DNA from: Kitasatospora xanthocidica
GTDB lineage: Bacteria > Actinomycetota > Actinomycetes > Streptomycetales > Streptomycetaceae
Reading direction: 5' to 3'
Assembly (NCBI RefSeq): GCF_014656195.1
Contig: NZ_BNBY01000001.1
Span: 90,703 to 154,702 of the forward strand
DNA length: 64,000 bases
Shown here: positions 39,599 through 48,217 of the stretch, one piece after another
How the letters are laid out: each line of letters starts with the position of its first letter
Position numbering within the stretch: position 1 is the stretch's first letter
Notes under the pieces: model-generated
Database searches by the model: none
What the model was told of the DNA's origin: nothing
What the model saw: only the letters and a program-made list of their open reading frames with translations
Translations under genes and position numbers: made by a program

Positions 39599-40849
39599 TC
39601 AGCGATCGGATTCGGCCAGTTCGCGGACGAAGACGGGAACATCCACCGTGCCCCAACCACTCGCGGTGTCGAAGCCCGGGCCGGCGGTGAAGCCGGGAAC
39701 TCCGCCGTAGTCATTGCGGCCTTCGGTGACATCGGTGATTCCGGCCGCCGCACCGCGCCGGCCGAGCCGGTACAGCAGGGGGTTGACGTCGCCCAGCCGG
39801 CCGCCGTGCTCTTGGACCGCGAGGGCCACCACGCCCGCGAACAGGGCCGCGGACTGCGAGCTGCCGCGGGAGCCCTGCATGGTGACGTCGGGGATCGAAC
39901 GGCCGCCCGCTCCGCCGGCGACCGCCGTTCCGCCGTCCGCCGTTTCGCCCGCCAACGCTCCGCCGTCCGCCACGGACCGCTGCCACCACGGCCGGGCGAA
40001 CGTCGACGAACGGCCGGCGCCCGACTGCGGCCAGAGCGTGTCGGGCGCCGTCCGGTTGCCGTCGCGGTCGACGTGCAGCCGCACCGCGCCCACCGCCGTC
40101 ACACGCGGGTCGGAGGCCGGCCAGGCCACCACCCTCCGGTCGTACGTACGGTCGGGCCGGTCGCGGAGCGGCCCGGTCGGCCCGTGGTCCCCGGCGGACG
40201 CCACCAGCGTCACCCCGGCCCGGCCGGCGCGGGAGAAGGCCCGCCCGAGGCGGTGGATCGACCGGGGGTCGGTGAAGTTCTGCTCGGGCGTCCCGAAGCT
40301 CATCGAGACCACGTCGGCGATGCCGTGCTCGGTCAGGTGGTCGAGGGCCCGCATCATCTCCGGCATCCCGGTCTCGCCCTGGGTCTCGTCGACCGGGATC
40401 GCGGTCACCGCGATGCGGGCCCCCGGTGCCAGCGAATGGATCATCGCCACGTCCATCCTGGTCTCCTGTTGCCAGGCGCGGCAGTTCGCGGTGTTCACGC
40501 CGGGGTCGGTGCAGGACGGCGCCTTTCCCAGCGGTTCGAGGTTCAGGATGTCCGCGGGCGGCAATCCGTAGGCCTCGTCGTACTTCGCGATGAATTCGGC
40601 CAGCTGGGGATCTCCGTAGGAGACCAGGACACCGACCGTCACGCCTTTTCCGGTGATTCCCCGCTGCCACAGTTCGGCGGCTCTGTACGGCACCGCGATG
40701 GACGGCTCTTTCGCCGGTTCCGCGGCACCGGCCCGGGCCGCGGCCGGTGCCGCCTGGGCCGGGGCGGCCAGAATTCCGCACAGCAAGGGAAATACGACGG
40801 CGGCGCGGCGCCGGAATTCGACGCGCCGGCGCTTCGAGTCCGTTCCCAT
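39599..40849 (-). CDS. Secreted S53 (sedolisin/kumamolisin-type) protease without propeptide
   Basis: 416 residues. A signal peptide of about 33 residues (RRRAAVVFPLLCGILAAPAQA) with Ala-x-Ala end, then directly the catalytic domain. The S53 set is present: Glu129 and Asp133 in QQETRMDVAMIHSLAPGA, oxyanion Asp221 in ASAGDHG, and Ser331 in RGSSQSAALFAGV, where the usual GTSxSxP reads GSSQSAA. A Ca-site-like C-terminus (DVTEGRNDYGG, GFDTASGWG) follows. S53 enzymes normally carry a propeptide of about 150-200 residues, absent here. ATG with AAGGGAGAG upstream. Exported; target unknown. Its place near the lanthipeptide genes makes it a candidate leader peptidase, since class III loci usually lack one. 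Confidence 0.82.
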   Translation of the reverse strand: MGTDSKRRRVEFRRRAAVVFPLLCGILAAPAQAAPAAARAGAAEPAKEPSIAVPYRAAELWQRGITGKGVTVGVLVSYGDPQLAEFIAKYDEAYGLPPADILNLEPLGKAPSCTDPGVNTANCRAWQQETRMDVAMIHSLAPGARIAVTAIPVDETQGETGMPEMMRALDHLTEHGIADVVSMSFGTPEQNFTDPRSIHRLGRAFSRAGRAGVTLVASAGDHGPTGPLRDRPDRTYDRRVVAWPASDPRVTAVGAVRLHVDRDGNRTAPDTLWPQSGAGRSSTFARPWWQRSVADGGALAGETADGGTAVAGGAGGRSIPDVTMQGSRGSSQSAALFAGVVALAVQEHGGRLGDVNPLLYRLGRRGAAAGITDVTEGRNDYGGVPGFTAGPGFDTASGWGTVDVPVFVRELAESDR

Positions 40850-41184
40850 GTCCACGCTCTCCCTTTTCGTCGAGGGCTCTCCGCGCCTCATGATCCGGTT
40901 CGAGCGGCCGGAGGTCAGGGCCCCTCGGCGAGAACGTGGATTTTCCACGGACGGGACCGTGCGCCACGCCCGTGGCCGTCGGCCCGGGGCGCGGCCCATG
41001 GTTCCCTCGGGGCCGTCGGGCAGACCCGTCGAGAGCCCCGGCGAGGTGGTCCTGCCCGTCCGGAGTGAGGCCGGCGGCAGGAGGATCACGGGCGCCCCGG
41101 AAAATTCCTCGGCGGGAGCGATGAGTTCCGCGACGGACGGCGGTCTACCCCTGCGACCGGATCGTCCGACCGAAGGAACACCCC
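40850..41184. other. Divergent intergenic region, protease / alpha-beta hydrolase
   Basis: 335 bp without a convincing gene. Frames are open but of shadow type. Presumed to contain both promoters; no clear operator noticed. Confidence 0.5.
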
Positions 41185-41973
41185 ATGAGCACCGTGGTCT
41201 CCACCGACGGCACCACCCTCGCCTGCACCGTCACCGGCTCCGGCCCGGCCGTCGTCCTGGTGGACGGGGCGACCACCCATCGCGCCTTCGACCCGGGCGT
41301 CGCGACCGCCGAGCAGCTCTCGGCCCACCACACCGTGTGGGCCTACGACCGGCGCGGCCGCGGCGCCAGCGGCGACACCGCCCCCTTCGCCGTGGAGCGC
41401 GAGATCGAGGACCTGGCCGCCGTGGTCGCGGCGGCCGGCGGATCGGCCGCCGTCTACGGCATTTCCTCGGGCGCCGCGCTCGCGCTGCGAGCGGCCGCCG
41501 CGGGCGTCGCCATGACCCGACTGGCCGTCTACGAGCCGCCGTTCAGCACCGAGGCGGCCCAGAGCGCCCGCTTCGTCGGGTACGTCACCGAGCTGGAGAC
41601 GGCGCTCGCCGAGGGGCGGCGCGGGGACGCCGTCGCGGCCTTCATGACCTTCGTCGGGTTGCCCGCCGAGATGCTGGCCGGGATGCGCGCCGCCCCGATG
41701 TGGCCGCTGCTGGAGGCGATCGCGCCGACCCTGGCCTACGACGCGGCGGCGCTCGGCGCGCGGACCGGCGGGACCGTCCCGGTCGACGTCCTGGCCCGGA
41801 TCACCGTGCCGACCCTGGTGCTGGACGGCGGCGCCAGCCCGGAGCTGCTGCGGGCACCGGCCGCCGCGGTGGCCGCGGCCGTGCCGGGCGCCGAGTACCG
41901 GACGCTGGCCGGCCAGACCCACGACGTGGCGGCCGGGGTCCTCGTGCCGGAGCTGGTGAAGTTCTTCGCCTGA
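41185..41973 (+). CDS. Alpha/beta hydrolase
   Basis: 262-residue single-domain alpha/beta hydrolase. Strand beta3/oxyanion region VVLVDGATTHRAF, an arginine-rich turn VWAYDRRGRGASGD typical of this sub-group, the nucleophile elbow YGISSGAALAL with Ser in the right GxSxG position, an acid in LVLDGGASPEL and the base His in GQTHDVAAGVL. Intact triad, so probably an active esterase or related hydrolase; substrate unknown. ATG with GAAGGA upstream. Separated by 84 nt from the RraA-like gene in the same direction. Confidence 0.87.
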   Translation: MSTVVSTDGTTLACTVTGSGPAVVLVDGATTHRAFDPGVATAEQLSAHHTVWAYDRRGRGASGDTAPFAVEREIEDLAAVVAAAGGSAAVYGISSGAALALRAAAAGVAMTRLAVYEPPFSTEAAQSARFVGYVTELETALAEGRRGDAVAAFMTFVGLPAEMLAGMRAAPMWPLLEAIAPTLAYDAAALGARTGGTVPVDVLARITVPTLVLDGGASPELLRAPAAAVAAAVPGAEYRTLAGQTHDVAAGVLVPELVKFFA

Positions 41974-42057
41974 CCTCGGGTCCGGAGGCGCGGGCGACGG
42001 GTTCTACGCTTCCGACGGACCGTCTCCCGACGGGCCGATAACGGAGGACGAGGAAGC

Positions 42058-42675
42058 ATGGACGCCGACTTCAAGGACATTCCCACCACCACCCTGGCCG
42101 ACATCCTGGGCCGGTCCCGGGTCATGGACATCGGCCTGCGCCCGCTCTGGGCCGGGATGCCCCGGGTGGCCGGCCCGGCGTTCACCGTGCAGTGCCCGCC
42201 CGGCGACAACCTGATGCTGCACGCCGCGATCCACCGGGCCGAGCCCGGCTCGGTGATCGTGGTGGAGTCCGGCGACCTGGACTACGCGCTGGCCGGCGGC
42301 AACGTGTGCGCCGTGGCGCAGCGCCGGGGCGTGGTGGCCTTCGTCGCCGACGGGCTGATCCGGGACCTCGGCGAGGTCCGGGAGGCGGGCTTCCCGGTCT
42401 TCGCCCGCGGGGTGATCCCGATCCCCGGGACGAAGAAGGCGCTGGGCACCCACGGCGCCCCGGTGCGCTGCGGCGGGGTGCTGGTGGCGGCCGGCGACAT
42501 CGTGGTGGCCGACGAGGAGGGCGTCGTGGTGGTGCCCGCCGCCGAGCGCGGGCCGGTGCTGGACGCGGCCCGCGCGAAGCTGGCCAAGGAGGCCGCCGAG
42601 ACCCTGGACGAGTGGGCGGCGGAGCACCGCGACCGGATCGAGCGGACCCTCGCCGAGCTGGGCTTCCAGGGCTGA
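42058..42675 (+). CDS. RraA-like / HMG-type aldolase family protein
   Basis: 205-residue protein of the RraA superfamily, which includes class II 4-hydroxy-4-methyl-2-oxoglutarate/oxaloacetate aldolases and RNase E inhibitors. The G-x20-R-D metal/substrate motif appears as VADGLIRDLGEVREAGFPVF, with GDLDYALAGGNVC and GVLVAAGDIVVADEEGVVVVP also conserved. In actinobacteria lacking classical RNase E control, an aldolase or decarboxylase function is more likely. ATG with GGAGGACGAGGAAG upstream. It is followed by a short repeat and a convergent PEP-mutase-family gene, another C-C bond enzyme, suggesting related small-acid metabolism. Confidence 0.88.
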   Translation: MDADFKDIPTTTLADILGRSRVMDIGLRPLWAGMPRVAGPAFTVQCPPGDNLMLHAAIHRAEPGSVIVVESGDLDYALAGGNVCAVAQRRGVVAFVADGLIRDLGEVREAGFPVFARGVIPIPGTKKALGTHGAPVRCGGVLVAAGDIVVADEEGVVVVPAAERGPVLDAARAKLAKEAAETLDEWAAEHRDRIERTLAELGFQG

Positions 42676-42683
42676 CGGCTGCG

Positions 42684-42745
42684 GGCCGGGGCCGGCGGGG
42701 CGGGGGCCGGGGCCGGCGGGGCGGGGGCCGGGGCCGGCGGCGCCG
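42684..42745 (+). repeat. 21-bp GC tandem repeat, about three units
   Basis: Period 21 bp (GGCC pairs at 42684/42690, 42705/42711, 42726/42732). Almost pure G and C, in the convergent gap between two genes. Confidence 0.7.
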
Positions 42746-42760
42746 GCGGGCCAGTGGCCG

Positions 42761-43585
42761 TCAGCCCCGGTACAGCCCGTTCAGCTCGCCGAAGCCGAGC
42801 GCGCCGTCGAGCTCCGTCAGCGTCCCGGCGCCGAGCAGTTCGGCGGCGGCGCGGTGGGCCGCCGTGTACGCGGCCTGGGCGAGGCCGGTGCCGAGGCTGA
42901 TCCGCCGCACCCCCGTGGCGGCGAGTTCGGCGACGGTCGGCCCGCCCGGGACGGCCATCGCGTTCACCGGCAGCGCCGAGCGCTTGCACAGCTCGGCGAG
43001 GGCGTCGAGGTCCAGCAGCCCGGGGACGAACAGGCCGTCGGCGCCGGCCTCGGCGTAGGCCTCGGCCCGGGCCAGCACGTCGTCCAGCCCGCCCAGCCCG
43101 AACAGGAAGACGTCGGTGCGGGCGTTGACCACCAGCTCGGGCAGTCCGGCCGCGGCCGCCGCCGTACGGGCCGCGCGCAGCCGCTCGGCCTGCTCGGCCA
43201 CCGGGAACAGCGGGCCGCCGACGGCCGTCGAGTCCTCCAGGTTGACGCCGACGGCGCCCACCCCGACCAGGGCGGTCACGGTCTCGGCGACGTCGACGGG
43301 CAGCGGCCCGTACCCGCCCTCGGCGTCGACGGTGACCGGCAGGTCCACCGCCGCGACGATCCGGCGGGCCGCCTCGACCGCCGCCGCCCGGTCGAGCCGC
43401 TGGCCGTCGCCGTGCCCGAGCGACCAGGAGACGCCACCGCTGGTGGTGGCGACGGCGCGGGCGCCGGCCGAGGCGATCACGGCGGCGCTGCCCGCGTCCC
43501 AGGCGTTGGGCAGCAGGAGCACGCCGTCCGCGACCAGTTCGCGCAGCCGCAGCGCCCGCTCGCGGGACTCGGGGGTGGTGGACAT
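42761..43585 (-). CDS. Isocitrate lyase/PEP-phosphonomutase family enzyme
   Basis: 274-residue (beta/alpha)8 barrel protein. Family marks: LLPNAWDAGSAAVIASAG, TTSGGVSWSLGHGDG, VDAEGGYG (metal-binding Asp/Glu), VNLEDS and VNARTDVFLFG. The group catalyses C-C or P-C bond cleavage of 2-oxo acids (2-methylisocitrate lyase, oxaloacetate hydrolase, PEP mutase); the KKCGH loop of true isocitrate lyases is not present, so the substrate is open. Start at MSTTPESRER; a longer frame is not family-like. Divergent from the ArsR-type regulator, which may control it. Confidence 0.9.
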   Translation of the reverse strand: MSTTPESRERALRLRELVADGVLLLPNAWDAGSAAVIASAGARAVATTSGGVSWSLGHGDGQRLDRAAAVEAARRIVAAVDLPVTVDAEGGYGPLPVDVAETVTALVGVGAVGVNLEDSTAVGGPLFPVAEQAERLRAARTAAAAAGLPELVVNARTDVFLFGLGGLDDVLARAEAYAEAGADGLFVPGLLDLDALAELCKRSALPVNAMAVPGGPTVAELAATGVRRISLGTGLAQAAYTAAHRAAAELLGAGTLTELDGALGFGELNGLYRG

Positions 43586-43697
43586 GGGTGGCACCGGCTT
43601 TCGTACGGATCGGTGGGGACGGAGGCATCCTGCGCCCGGCCGCCCCACCGGTACCAGTGATTAAGCTGAGCCTGAATCTTCCGCGGAGGGGGCCCGG

Positions 43698-44705
43698 ATG
43701 CGCACCGAACTGCATTTCTCCACACAGGACTTGGCGCTGACCCGGTTCGCCGTCTCGCCGATGCAGGAGGTGGTGACCAGCCTGCGCGCCCTCGCCGGCT
43801 CCGCCGTCCCGGCGCTGCACCGGCGCTGGGCCGGGCAGGTCCGCGAGCGGCTGGCCGCCGCCGGGCCGGCCCTGGACCGGCTGACCGCGCTGGTGCCGCC
43901 CACCGGGCACCTGCCGGACTTCCTCAACCCCGCCCCGGCCGGCTTCTCCCCCGGGCTCGCCGAGGAACTGGCCGCGATCACCGCCACCGGCGCCGGGCAG
44001 GTCCGGGCCGACCTCGACATCATGGCCGCCGAGGCCGGCGGCCGGCTGCCCGCCGTCCTGGCGCCGCTGTACCGCGACCCGGCCGCGCAGCTGCCCCGGC
44101 TGGCCGCCGACGTCGAGGCGTACTGGGAGCTGGCGCTGGCCCCGTACTGGGCCCGGATCCGCGCGCTGCTGGCGGCGGACGTCTTCCACCGCTCCCGGCA
44201 GGCCGCCGAGCACGGCACCGCGCGGATGCTGGGCGAGCTGCACGACACCGTCCGCTGGGACGGCGCCGCGCTGCGGCTGGAGCGGCGGCACTGCGCCGTC
44301 ACCCGGCTGACCGCCGGGGCCGGGCTGCTGCTCCTGCCCTCGGCCTTCGCCTGGCCGCGGGTGCTCACCCGGGTGCTGCCGCCCGATCCGCCGCAGCTGG
44401 TCTACCCGGCGCGCGGCACGGCCACCCTCTGGGAGCGCCCGCCGGGCGCGGCGGCCCGGACCGACGCGCTGGCCGGCGTCCTCGGCCGCTCCCGCGCCCG
44501 GCTGCTGGCCGAGCTGGACTCCCCGGCCTCGACCACCGAGCTGGCCCTGCGCGCCGGACTGTCCCCCGCCGGCGCCTCCCAGCACCTCACCGCCCTGCGT
44601 ACGGCGGGCCTGACCAGCGCCCACCGCGCGGGCCACGCCGTCCTCCACGCCCGTACGGCGGTCGCCGATTCACTGTTCGATTCAGACGGACAGGAGTTCG
44701 ACTAG
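43698..44705 (+). CDS. ArsR-type winged-helix regulator with DUF5937-like N-domain
   Basis: 335-residue regulator. Residues 1-165 are a helical N-terminal domain starting MRTELHFSTQDLALTRFAVS, typical of DUF5937-type actinobacterial regulators; a beta-rich middle follows; the C-terminus holds a winged HTH (LAELDSPASTTELALRAG, SPAGASQHLTALRTAGL). GGAGG precedes the ATG. Divergent from the PEP-mutase-family gene with 112 bp between, so control of that gene is the simplest guess. No Cys metal site is seen, so an organic ligand is more likely than metal. Confidence 0.85.
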   Translation: MRTELHFSTQDLALTRFAVSPMQEVVTSLRALAGSAVPALHRRWAGQVRERLAAAGPALDRLTALVPPTGHLPDFLNPAPAGFSPGLAEELAAITATGAGQVRADLDIMAAEAGGRLPAVLAPLYRDPAAQLPRLAADVEAYWELALAPYWARIRALLAADVFHRSRQAAEHGTARMLGELHDTVRWDGAALRLERRHCAVTRLTAGAGLLLLPSAFAWPRVLTRVLPPDPPQLVYPARGTATLWERPPGAAARTDALAGVLGRSRARLLAELDSPASTTELALRAGLSPAGASQHLTALRTAGLTSAHRAGHAVLHARTAVADSLFDSDGQEFD

Positions 44706-44826
44706 GGCCCGTCTTCGAGCCCGCGTCGTCCGCGTCGTCCGATGACCCGCCGGTACGAATGGCCCCGCACGGCGCACCTCGACACACCCCCTCCTCATAT
44801 GATCGGAGCGACATGCGCCATGCTTG

Positions 44827-44840
44827 GTGATGCAGAACAC
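44827..44840 (+). promoter_or_regulatory. Crp-like operator candidate upstream of crp
   Basis: GTGATGCAGAACAC fits the streptomycete Crp pattern GTG-N8-CAC, except that the preferred G at position 10 is A. It lies 58 bp before the crp start and would permit autoregulation. A TATGAT hexamer (44798-44803) upstream could be a -10 element. Confidence 0.35.
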
Positions 44841-44897
44841 TGAACGGAACTTGCGCCGGACGGCCCACCCGCCGGACGGCCGAGAAGGAGGAAGCAC

Positions 44898-45572
44898 GTG
44901 GACGACGTTCTGCGGCGCGCCGCACTCTTTGCGGCACTCGACGACGAACAGGCCGGCGAGCTGCGCGCTTCCATGACCGAGGTCACCCTCGCCCGTGGGG
45001 AGTCGCTGTTCCACGAGGGCGACCCGGGCGACCGGCTGTACGTCGTGGCGGAGGGCAAGGTCAAGCTGCACCGCGCCTCCCCGGACGGCCGCGAGAACAT
45101 GCTGGCCGTCCTCGGCCCCAGCGAGATGATCGGCGAGCTGTCGCTGTTCGACCCGGGCCCGCGCACCGCGACCGCCAGCGCGCTCACCGAGGTCAAGCTG
45201 CTGGGCCTGGGCCACGGCGACCTGCAGCCCTGGCTGCACGCCCGTCCCGAGGTCTCCATCGCGCTGCTGCGGGCCATCGCCCGCCGACTGCGCCGGACCA
45301 ACGACGTGATGTCCGACCTGGTCTTCTCCGACGTGCCCGGCCGCGTCGCCAAGGCTCTGCTGGACCTCTCCCGCCGCTTCGGCGTGCAGTCCGAGGAGGG
45401 CATCCACGTCGCCCACGACCTCACCCAGGAGGAGCTGGCCCAGCTGGTCGGCGCCTCCCGCGAGACCGTCAACAAGGCGCTCGCCGACTTCGCCGGCCGC
45501 GGCTGGCTGAAGCTGGAGGCGCGCGCGGTGGTCCTGCTGGACGTCGAGCGGCTGTCCCGCCGCTCGCGCTGA
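44898..45572 (+). CDS. crp: Crp/Fnr family transcriptional regulator (Crp)
   Basis: 224-residue cAMP receptor-like protein. The cyclic-nucleotide domain (to about residue 120) ends in the phosphate-binding cassette IGELSLFDPGPRTATASAL; the long dimer helix follows; the C-terminal HTH has LTQEELAQLVGASRETVNKA with the recognition helix SRETVNKAL. Length and motifs match Streptomyces Crp, a global regulator of germination, growth and antibiotic production. GTG start with AAGGAGG upstream. This marks the return to conserved core gene order. A strong bidirectional terminator follows. Confidence 0.95.
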   Translation: MDDVLRRAALFAALDDEQAGELRASMTEVTLARGESLFHEGDPGDRLYVVAEGKVKLHRASPDGRENMLAVLGPSEMIGELSLFDPGPRTATASALTEVKLLGLGHGDLQPWLHARPEVSIALLRAIARRLRRTNDVMSDLVFSDVPGRVAKALLDLSRRFGVQSEEGIHVAHDLTQEELAQLVGASRETVNKALADFAGRGWLKLEARAVVLLDVERLSRRSR

Positions 45573-45646
45573 GGCGCCGGGCGACGACACGCCGAGCGCC
45601 GACACGCCGGGCGACGACACGCCGAGCAGCGGCGCTTCGAGCACCG

Positions 45647-45678
45647 CGAAGGGCCCGTCCGAACGGACGGGCCCTTCG
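45647..45678. terminator. Bidirectional terminator crp / MBL hydrolase
   Basis: Perfect 15-bp stem CGAAGGGCCCGTCCG/CGGACGGGCCCTTCG with a two-base spacer, between convergent genes. Confidence 0.85.
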
Positions 45679-45691
45679 GCGTTCACCCGGG

Positions 45692-46525
45692 TCAGTCCGC
45701 GCCCGGGATCAGCCCGTGGTCCACCAGGTAGTCCAGCTGGGCCCGCACCGAGAGTTCGGCGGCCGGCCAGAGCGCCCGGTCCACGTCGGCGTAGACCCGC
45801 GCCACCACCTCGGGCGCGGTCCGGCAGCCCGACTCGACCGCGGTCTCCACCTGGGCGAGCCGGGCGGCCCGGTGGGCCAGGTAGTAGTCGACGGCGCCGA
45901 GCGCGTCCGCGAGCACCGGGCCGTGCCCGGGCAGCACCGTCCGCACGCCGTGCTCGGCGGCCATGGTGTGCAGCCGGCGCAGCGAGTCCAGGTAGTCGCC
46001 GAGCCGCCCGTCGGGGTGGGCGACCATCGTGGTGCCACGGCCGAGCACGGTGTCGCCGGTGAGGATCGCACCGTCCTCCGGCAGGTGGAAGGTCAGCGAG
46101 TCCGAGGTGTGGCCGGGGGTGGCCACCACCCGCAGGTCCAGACCGCCGACGTCCAGCCGCTGGCCGCCCACCAGGCCCTCGGAGCCCAGCCGGTGCGCCG
46201 GGTCCAGCGCCCGCACCTCGGTGCCGGTCAGCTCGGCGAAGCGGGCCGCGCCCTCGGAGTGGTCGGCGTGGCCGTGGGTGAGCAGGGTCAGCGCGATCCG
46301 CTTGCCGCGCTCCTCCGCGAGGCCGATCACCCGGCGCAGGTGGTCCTCGTGCAGCGGGCCGGGGTCGATCACCACGGCCAGGTCGGAGCCGGGTTCGGAG
46401 AGCAGCCAGGTGTTGGTGCCGTCCAGCGTCATCGGCGACGGGTTCGGCGCCAGCACGCACAGCGCCCTGGGGGTGGCCTCGCCGCCGACGACGGCGGCGG
46501 GGTCACCCGGCAGGAGCCCGCTCAT
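45692..46525 (-). CDS. MBL-fold metallo-hydrolase (LACTB2-like)
   Basis: 277-residue metallo-beta-lactamase-fold protein. Metal ligands: HxHxDH in LTHGHADHSEG, His in VVATPGHTSDSL, Asp in AILTGDTVLG and His in VLPGHGPVL. A C-terminal winged-helix-like region (SVRAQLDYLVDHGLIPG) is as in LACTB2/RNase-Z-like proteins, which can cleave RNA or thioesters. The substrate is unknown. ATG with GAGGTG 7 nt upstream. This gene is beside crp in other streptomycetes, from memory. Confidence 0.9.
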   Translation of the reverse strand: MSGLLPGDPAAVVGGEATPRALCVLAPNPSPMTLDGTNTWLLSEPGSDLAVVIDPGPLHEDHLRRVIGLAEERGKRIALTLLTHGHADHSEGAARFAELTGTEVRALDPAHRLGSEGLVGGQRLDVGGLDLRVVATPGHTSDSLTFHLPEDGAILTGDTVLGRGTTMVAHPDGRLGDYLDSLRRLHTMAAEHGVRTVLPGHGPVLADALGAVDYYLAHRAARLAQVETAVESGCRTAPEVVARVYADVDRALWPAAELSVRAQLDYLVDHGLIPGAD

Positions 46526-46568
46526 GCGGACACCTCGCCGAACTCGGTGATTCGCTTGCTCAGCTGGC

Positions 46569-46742
46569 TCACCGGCCTCCCCGTCCATCGCGATGGAGGG
46601 CCCGCAGCGGCAGCGCCCGGACGATGGCGCGCTGCGCCACCTCGACGAACGGGACCGGGTGGTCGCAGGCAGGGGTACGGGGGATCACGCGGCGGGCGGG
46701 CATCTCGGGTGCCGTCCGGCGAGCCACGTCGTTGTGGGTCAT
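46569..46742 (-). CDS. Small hypothetical protein between nudix and MBL genes
   Basis: Predicted 57 residues, beginning MTHNDVARRTAPEMPARRV, containing HPVPFVEVAQRAIVRALPL and ending RDGRGGR. GAGAGAGGA lies about 10 nt upstream of the ATG and it fits the operon direction, 77 nt after the nudix gene and 43 nt before the MBL gene. No family recognised; one Cys, no membrane segment, a possible amphipathic helix in the second half. Could be a conserved small regulator or a chance frame. Confidence 0.5.
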   Translation of the reverse strand: MTHNDVARRTAPEMPARRVIPRTPACDHPVPFVEVAQRAIVRALPLRALHRDGRGGR

Positions 46743-46819
46743 CGGGCGTCGGTCCTCTCTCTGCGGTGGTGCGGGGCGGGTGTTCTTCACGGTGTCGCGG
46801 GTGGTCTTCCGCGGGTGGG

Positions 46820-47686
46820 TCAGGGGTTCTCGGGGAACTCCCCGTCGATGGTCAGTTCGTCGTACCCGGGCCAGCGGACCGTCATGCGGTCCCCGCGGAC
46901 CTCGGCCCGGCCCAGGACCGGTGCCAGCCGGCGGCCGGCGGCCGCGGCCAGCGCCTCGGCGGCGCTGCCGACCGACGACAGCTCGCGGAGCACCGTCACG
47001 GTGGGCGGCAGCATGCCGAACCGGCCCTCCTGGTAGCCCCGGACCGCCTCGGCCGGGCTCAGCCAGGCGACCCGGTCGGCCTCGCCGACCTCCAGGGCCG
47101 CGCGCTGCCCGGACGGCAGGGCCGCCACGAAGAACCAGGTGTCGTACCGGCGCTCCTCGAACTCCGGGGTGACCCAGCGGGCCCAGCCGCCCAGCAGGTC
47201 GCTGCGCAGCACCAGGCCGTGGTCGCGCAGGAACTCGGCGAAGGACAGCTCGTGCGCCTCCAGCGCGGCCCGCTCGGCGGACCAGTCGCGCGGCGCGGCG
47301 ACGCTCTCCGCGTCCGGGCCGGCCAGCAGCACGCCGGCCTCCTCGAAGGTCTCGCGGACCGCCGCGCAGACCACCGCCCGGGCCGTCCGGGCGTCCACGC
47401 CGAGCCGGCGCGCCCACTCCTCGGGCGCGGGCCCGGCCCAGCCGGTCTCGACCTCGGCGTCGCGCGGGTCCACCCCGCCGCCCGGGTAGGCGTACATCCC
47501 GGCCGCGAAGGCCATCGAGGTGCGCCGGCGCAGCAGGTAGGCCTCCGGCCCGTCGGCGGCGTCGCGCAGCAGCACCACGGTGGCGGCGGGCCGGGGCACC
47601 GGCGGGGTCAGCACGCCGGACTCGACCGCCCGGATCCGGGCGGGCCAGCCGGGCGGCATCGGGAGCGTCGTTGCTCGATGGTCCAT
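46820..47686 (-). CDS. Nudix hydrolase, NUDT19-like with long insert
   Basis: 288-residue Nudix protein. AYPGGGVDPRDAEVETGWAG and AVRETFEEAGVLLAG form a Nudix box split by an insert of about 35 residues, as in NUDT19/RP2-type CoA or acyl-CoA diphosphatases. Catalytic Glu residues in RETFEEAG are intact. The C-terminus ends in a small beta domain (VRWPGYDELTIDGEFPENP). The ATG at MDHRATTLP is the usual start; ribosome site weak. Substrate by family analogy only. Confidence 0.88.
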   Translation of the reverse strand: MDHRATTLPMPPGWPARIRAVESGVLTPPVPRPAATVVLLRDAADGPEAYLLRRRTSMAFAAGMYAYPGGGVDPRDAEVETGWAGPAPEEWARRLGVDARTARAVVCAAVRETFEEAGVLLAGPDAESVAAPRDWSAERAALEAHELSFAEFLRDHGLVLRSDLLGGWARWVTPEFEERRYDTWFFVAALPSGQRAALEVGEADRVAWLSPAEAVRGYQEGRFGMLPPTVTVLRELSSVGSAAEALAAAAGRRLAPVLGRAEVRGDRMTVRWPGYDELTIDGEFPENP

Positions 47687-47749
47687 GCCCGGATGCTAAG
47701 CGCACGGAGGCGGGGTAGACCAGGGCCTACCCCGCCTCCGCGATCACGT

Positions 47750-48217
47750 TCAGGCCTGCTTGACGCGCACCTGGAGCTCGATCTCGACCGGGGCGTCCAG
47801 CGGCAGCACCGCGACGCCGACCGCGCTGCGGGCGTGCACGCCCGCGGCGCCCAGCACCTTGCCGAGCAGCTCGCTGCAGCCGTTGATCACGCCCGGCTGG
47901 CCGGTGAAGTCGGGGGCGGAGGCGACGAAGCCGACGACCTTGACGACCCGCTCGATCCGGTCGAGGTCGCCGATCACCGACTTCACGGCGGCCAGGGCGT
48001 TCAGCGCGCAGGTCTGCGCGAGCTCCTTGGCCTCCTCCGGGGACACCTCGGCGCCGACCTTGCCGGTGCTCACCAGCTTGCCGCCGACCACCGGGAGCTG
48101 GCCGGAGGTGAACACGAACTCACCGGACTGCAGGGCCGGCACGTACGCGGCGACCGGGGCGGCCACCGGCGGCAGGGTCAGGCCCAGCTCCGCGAGCTTC
48201 GACTCGACGAGGCTCAT
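47750..48217 (-). CDS. RidA/YjgF family imine deaminase-like protein
   Basis: 155-residue RidA-family protein. VPALQSGEFVFTSGQLPVVGG, AEVSPEEAKELAQTCALNALAA and VHARSAVGVAVLPLDAPVEIE (with the Arg and Glu of the ligand pocket) are typical of the RidA/Rid group, trimeric proteins that deaminate reactive enamine/imine intermediates. This longer version with an N-terminal ELGLTLPPVAAPVAAY region belongs to the YjgH/Rid subgroup common in actinobacteria. ATG overlaps the DUF4177 stop (ATGA), so they are coupled. Confidence 0.9.
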   Translation of the reverse strand: MSLVESKLAELGLTLPPVAAPVAAYVPALQSGEFVFTSGQLPVVGGKLVSTGKVGAEVSPEEAKELAQTCALNALAAVKSVIGDLDRIERVVKVVGFVASAPDFTGQPGVINGCSELLGKVLGAAGVHARSAVGVAVLPLDAPVEIELQVRVKQA

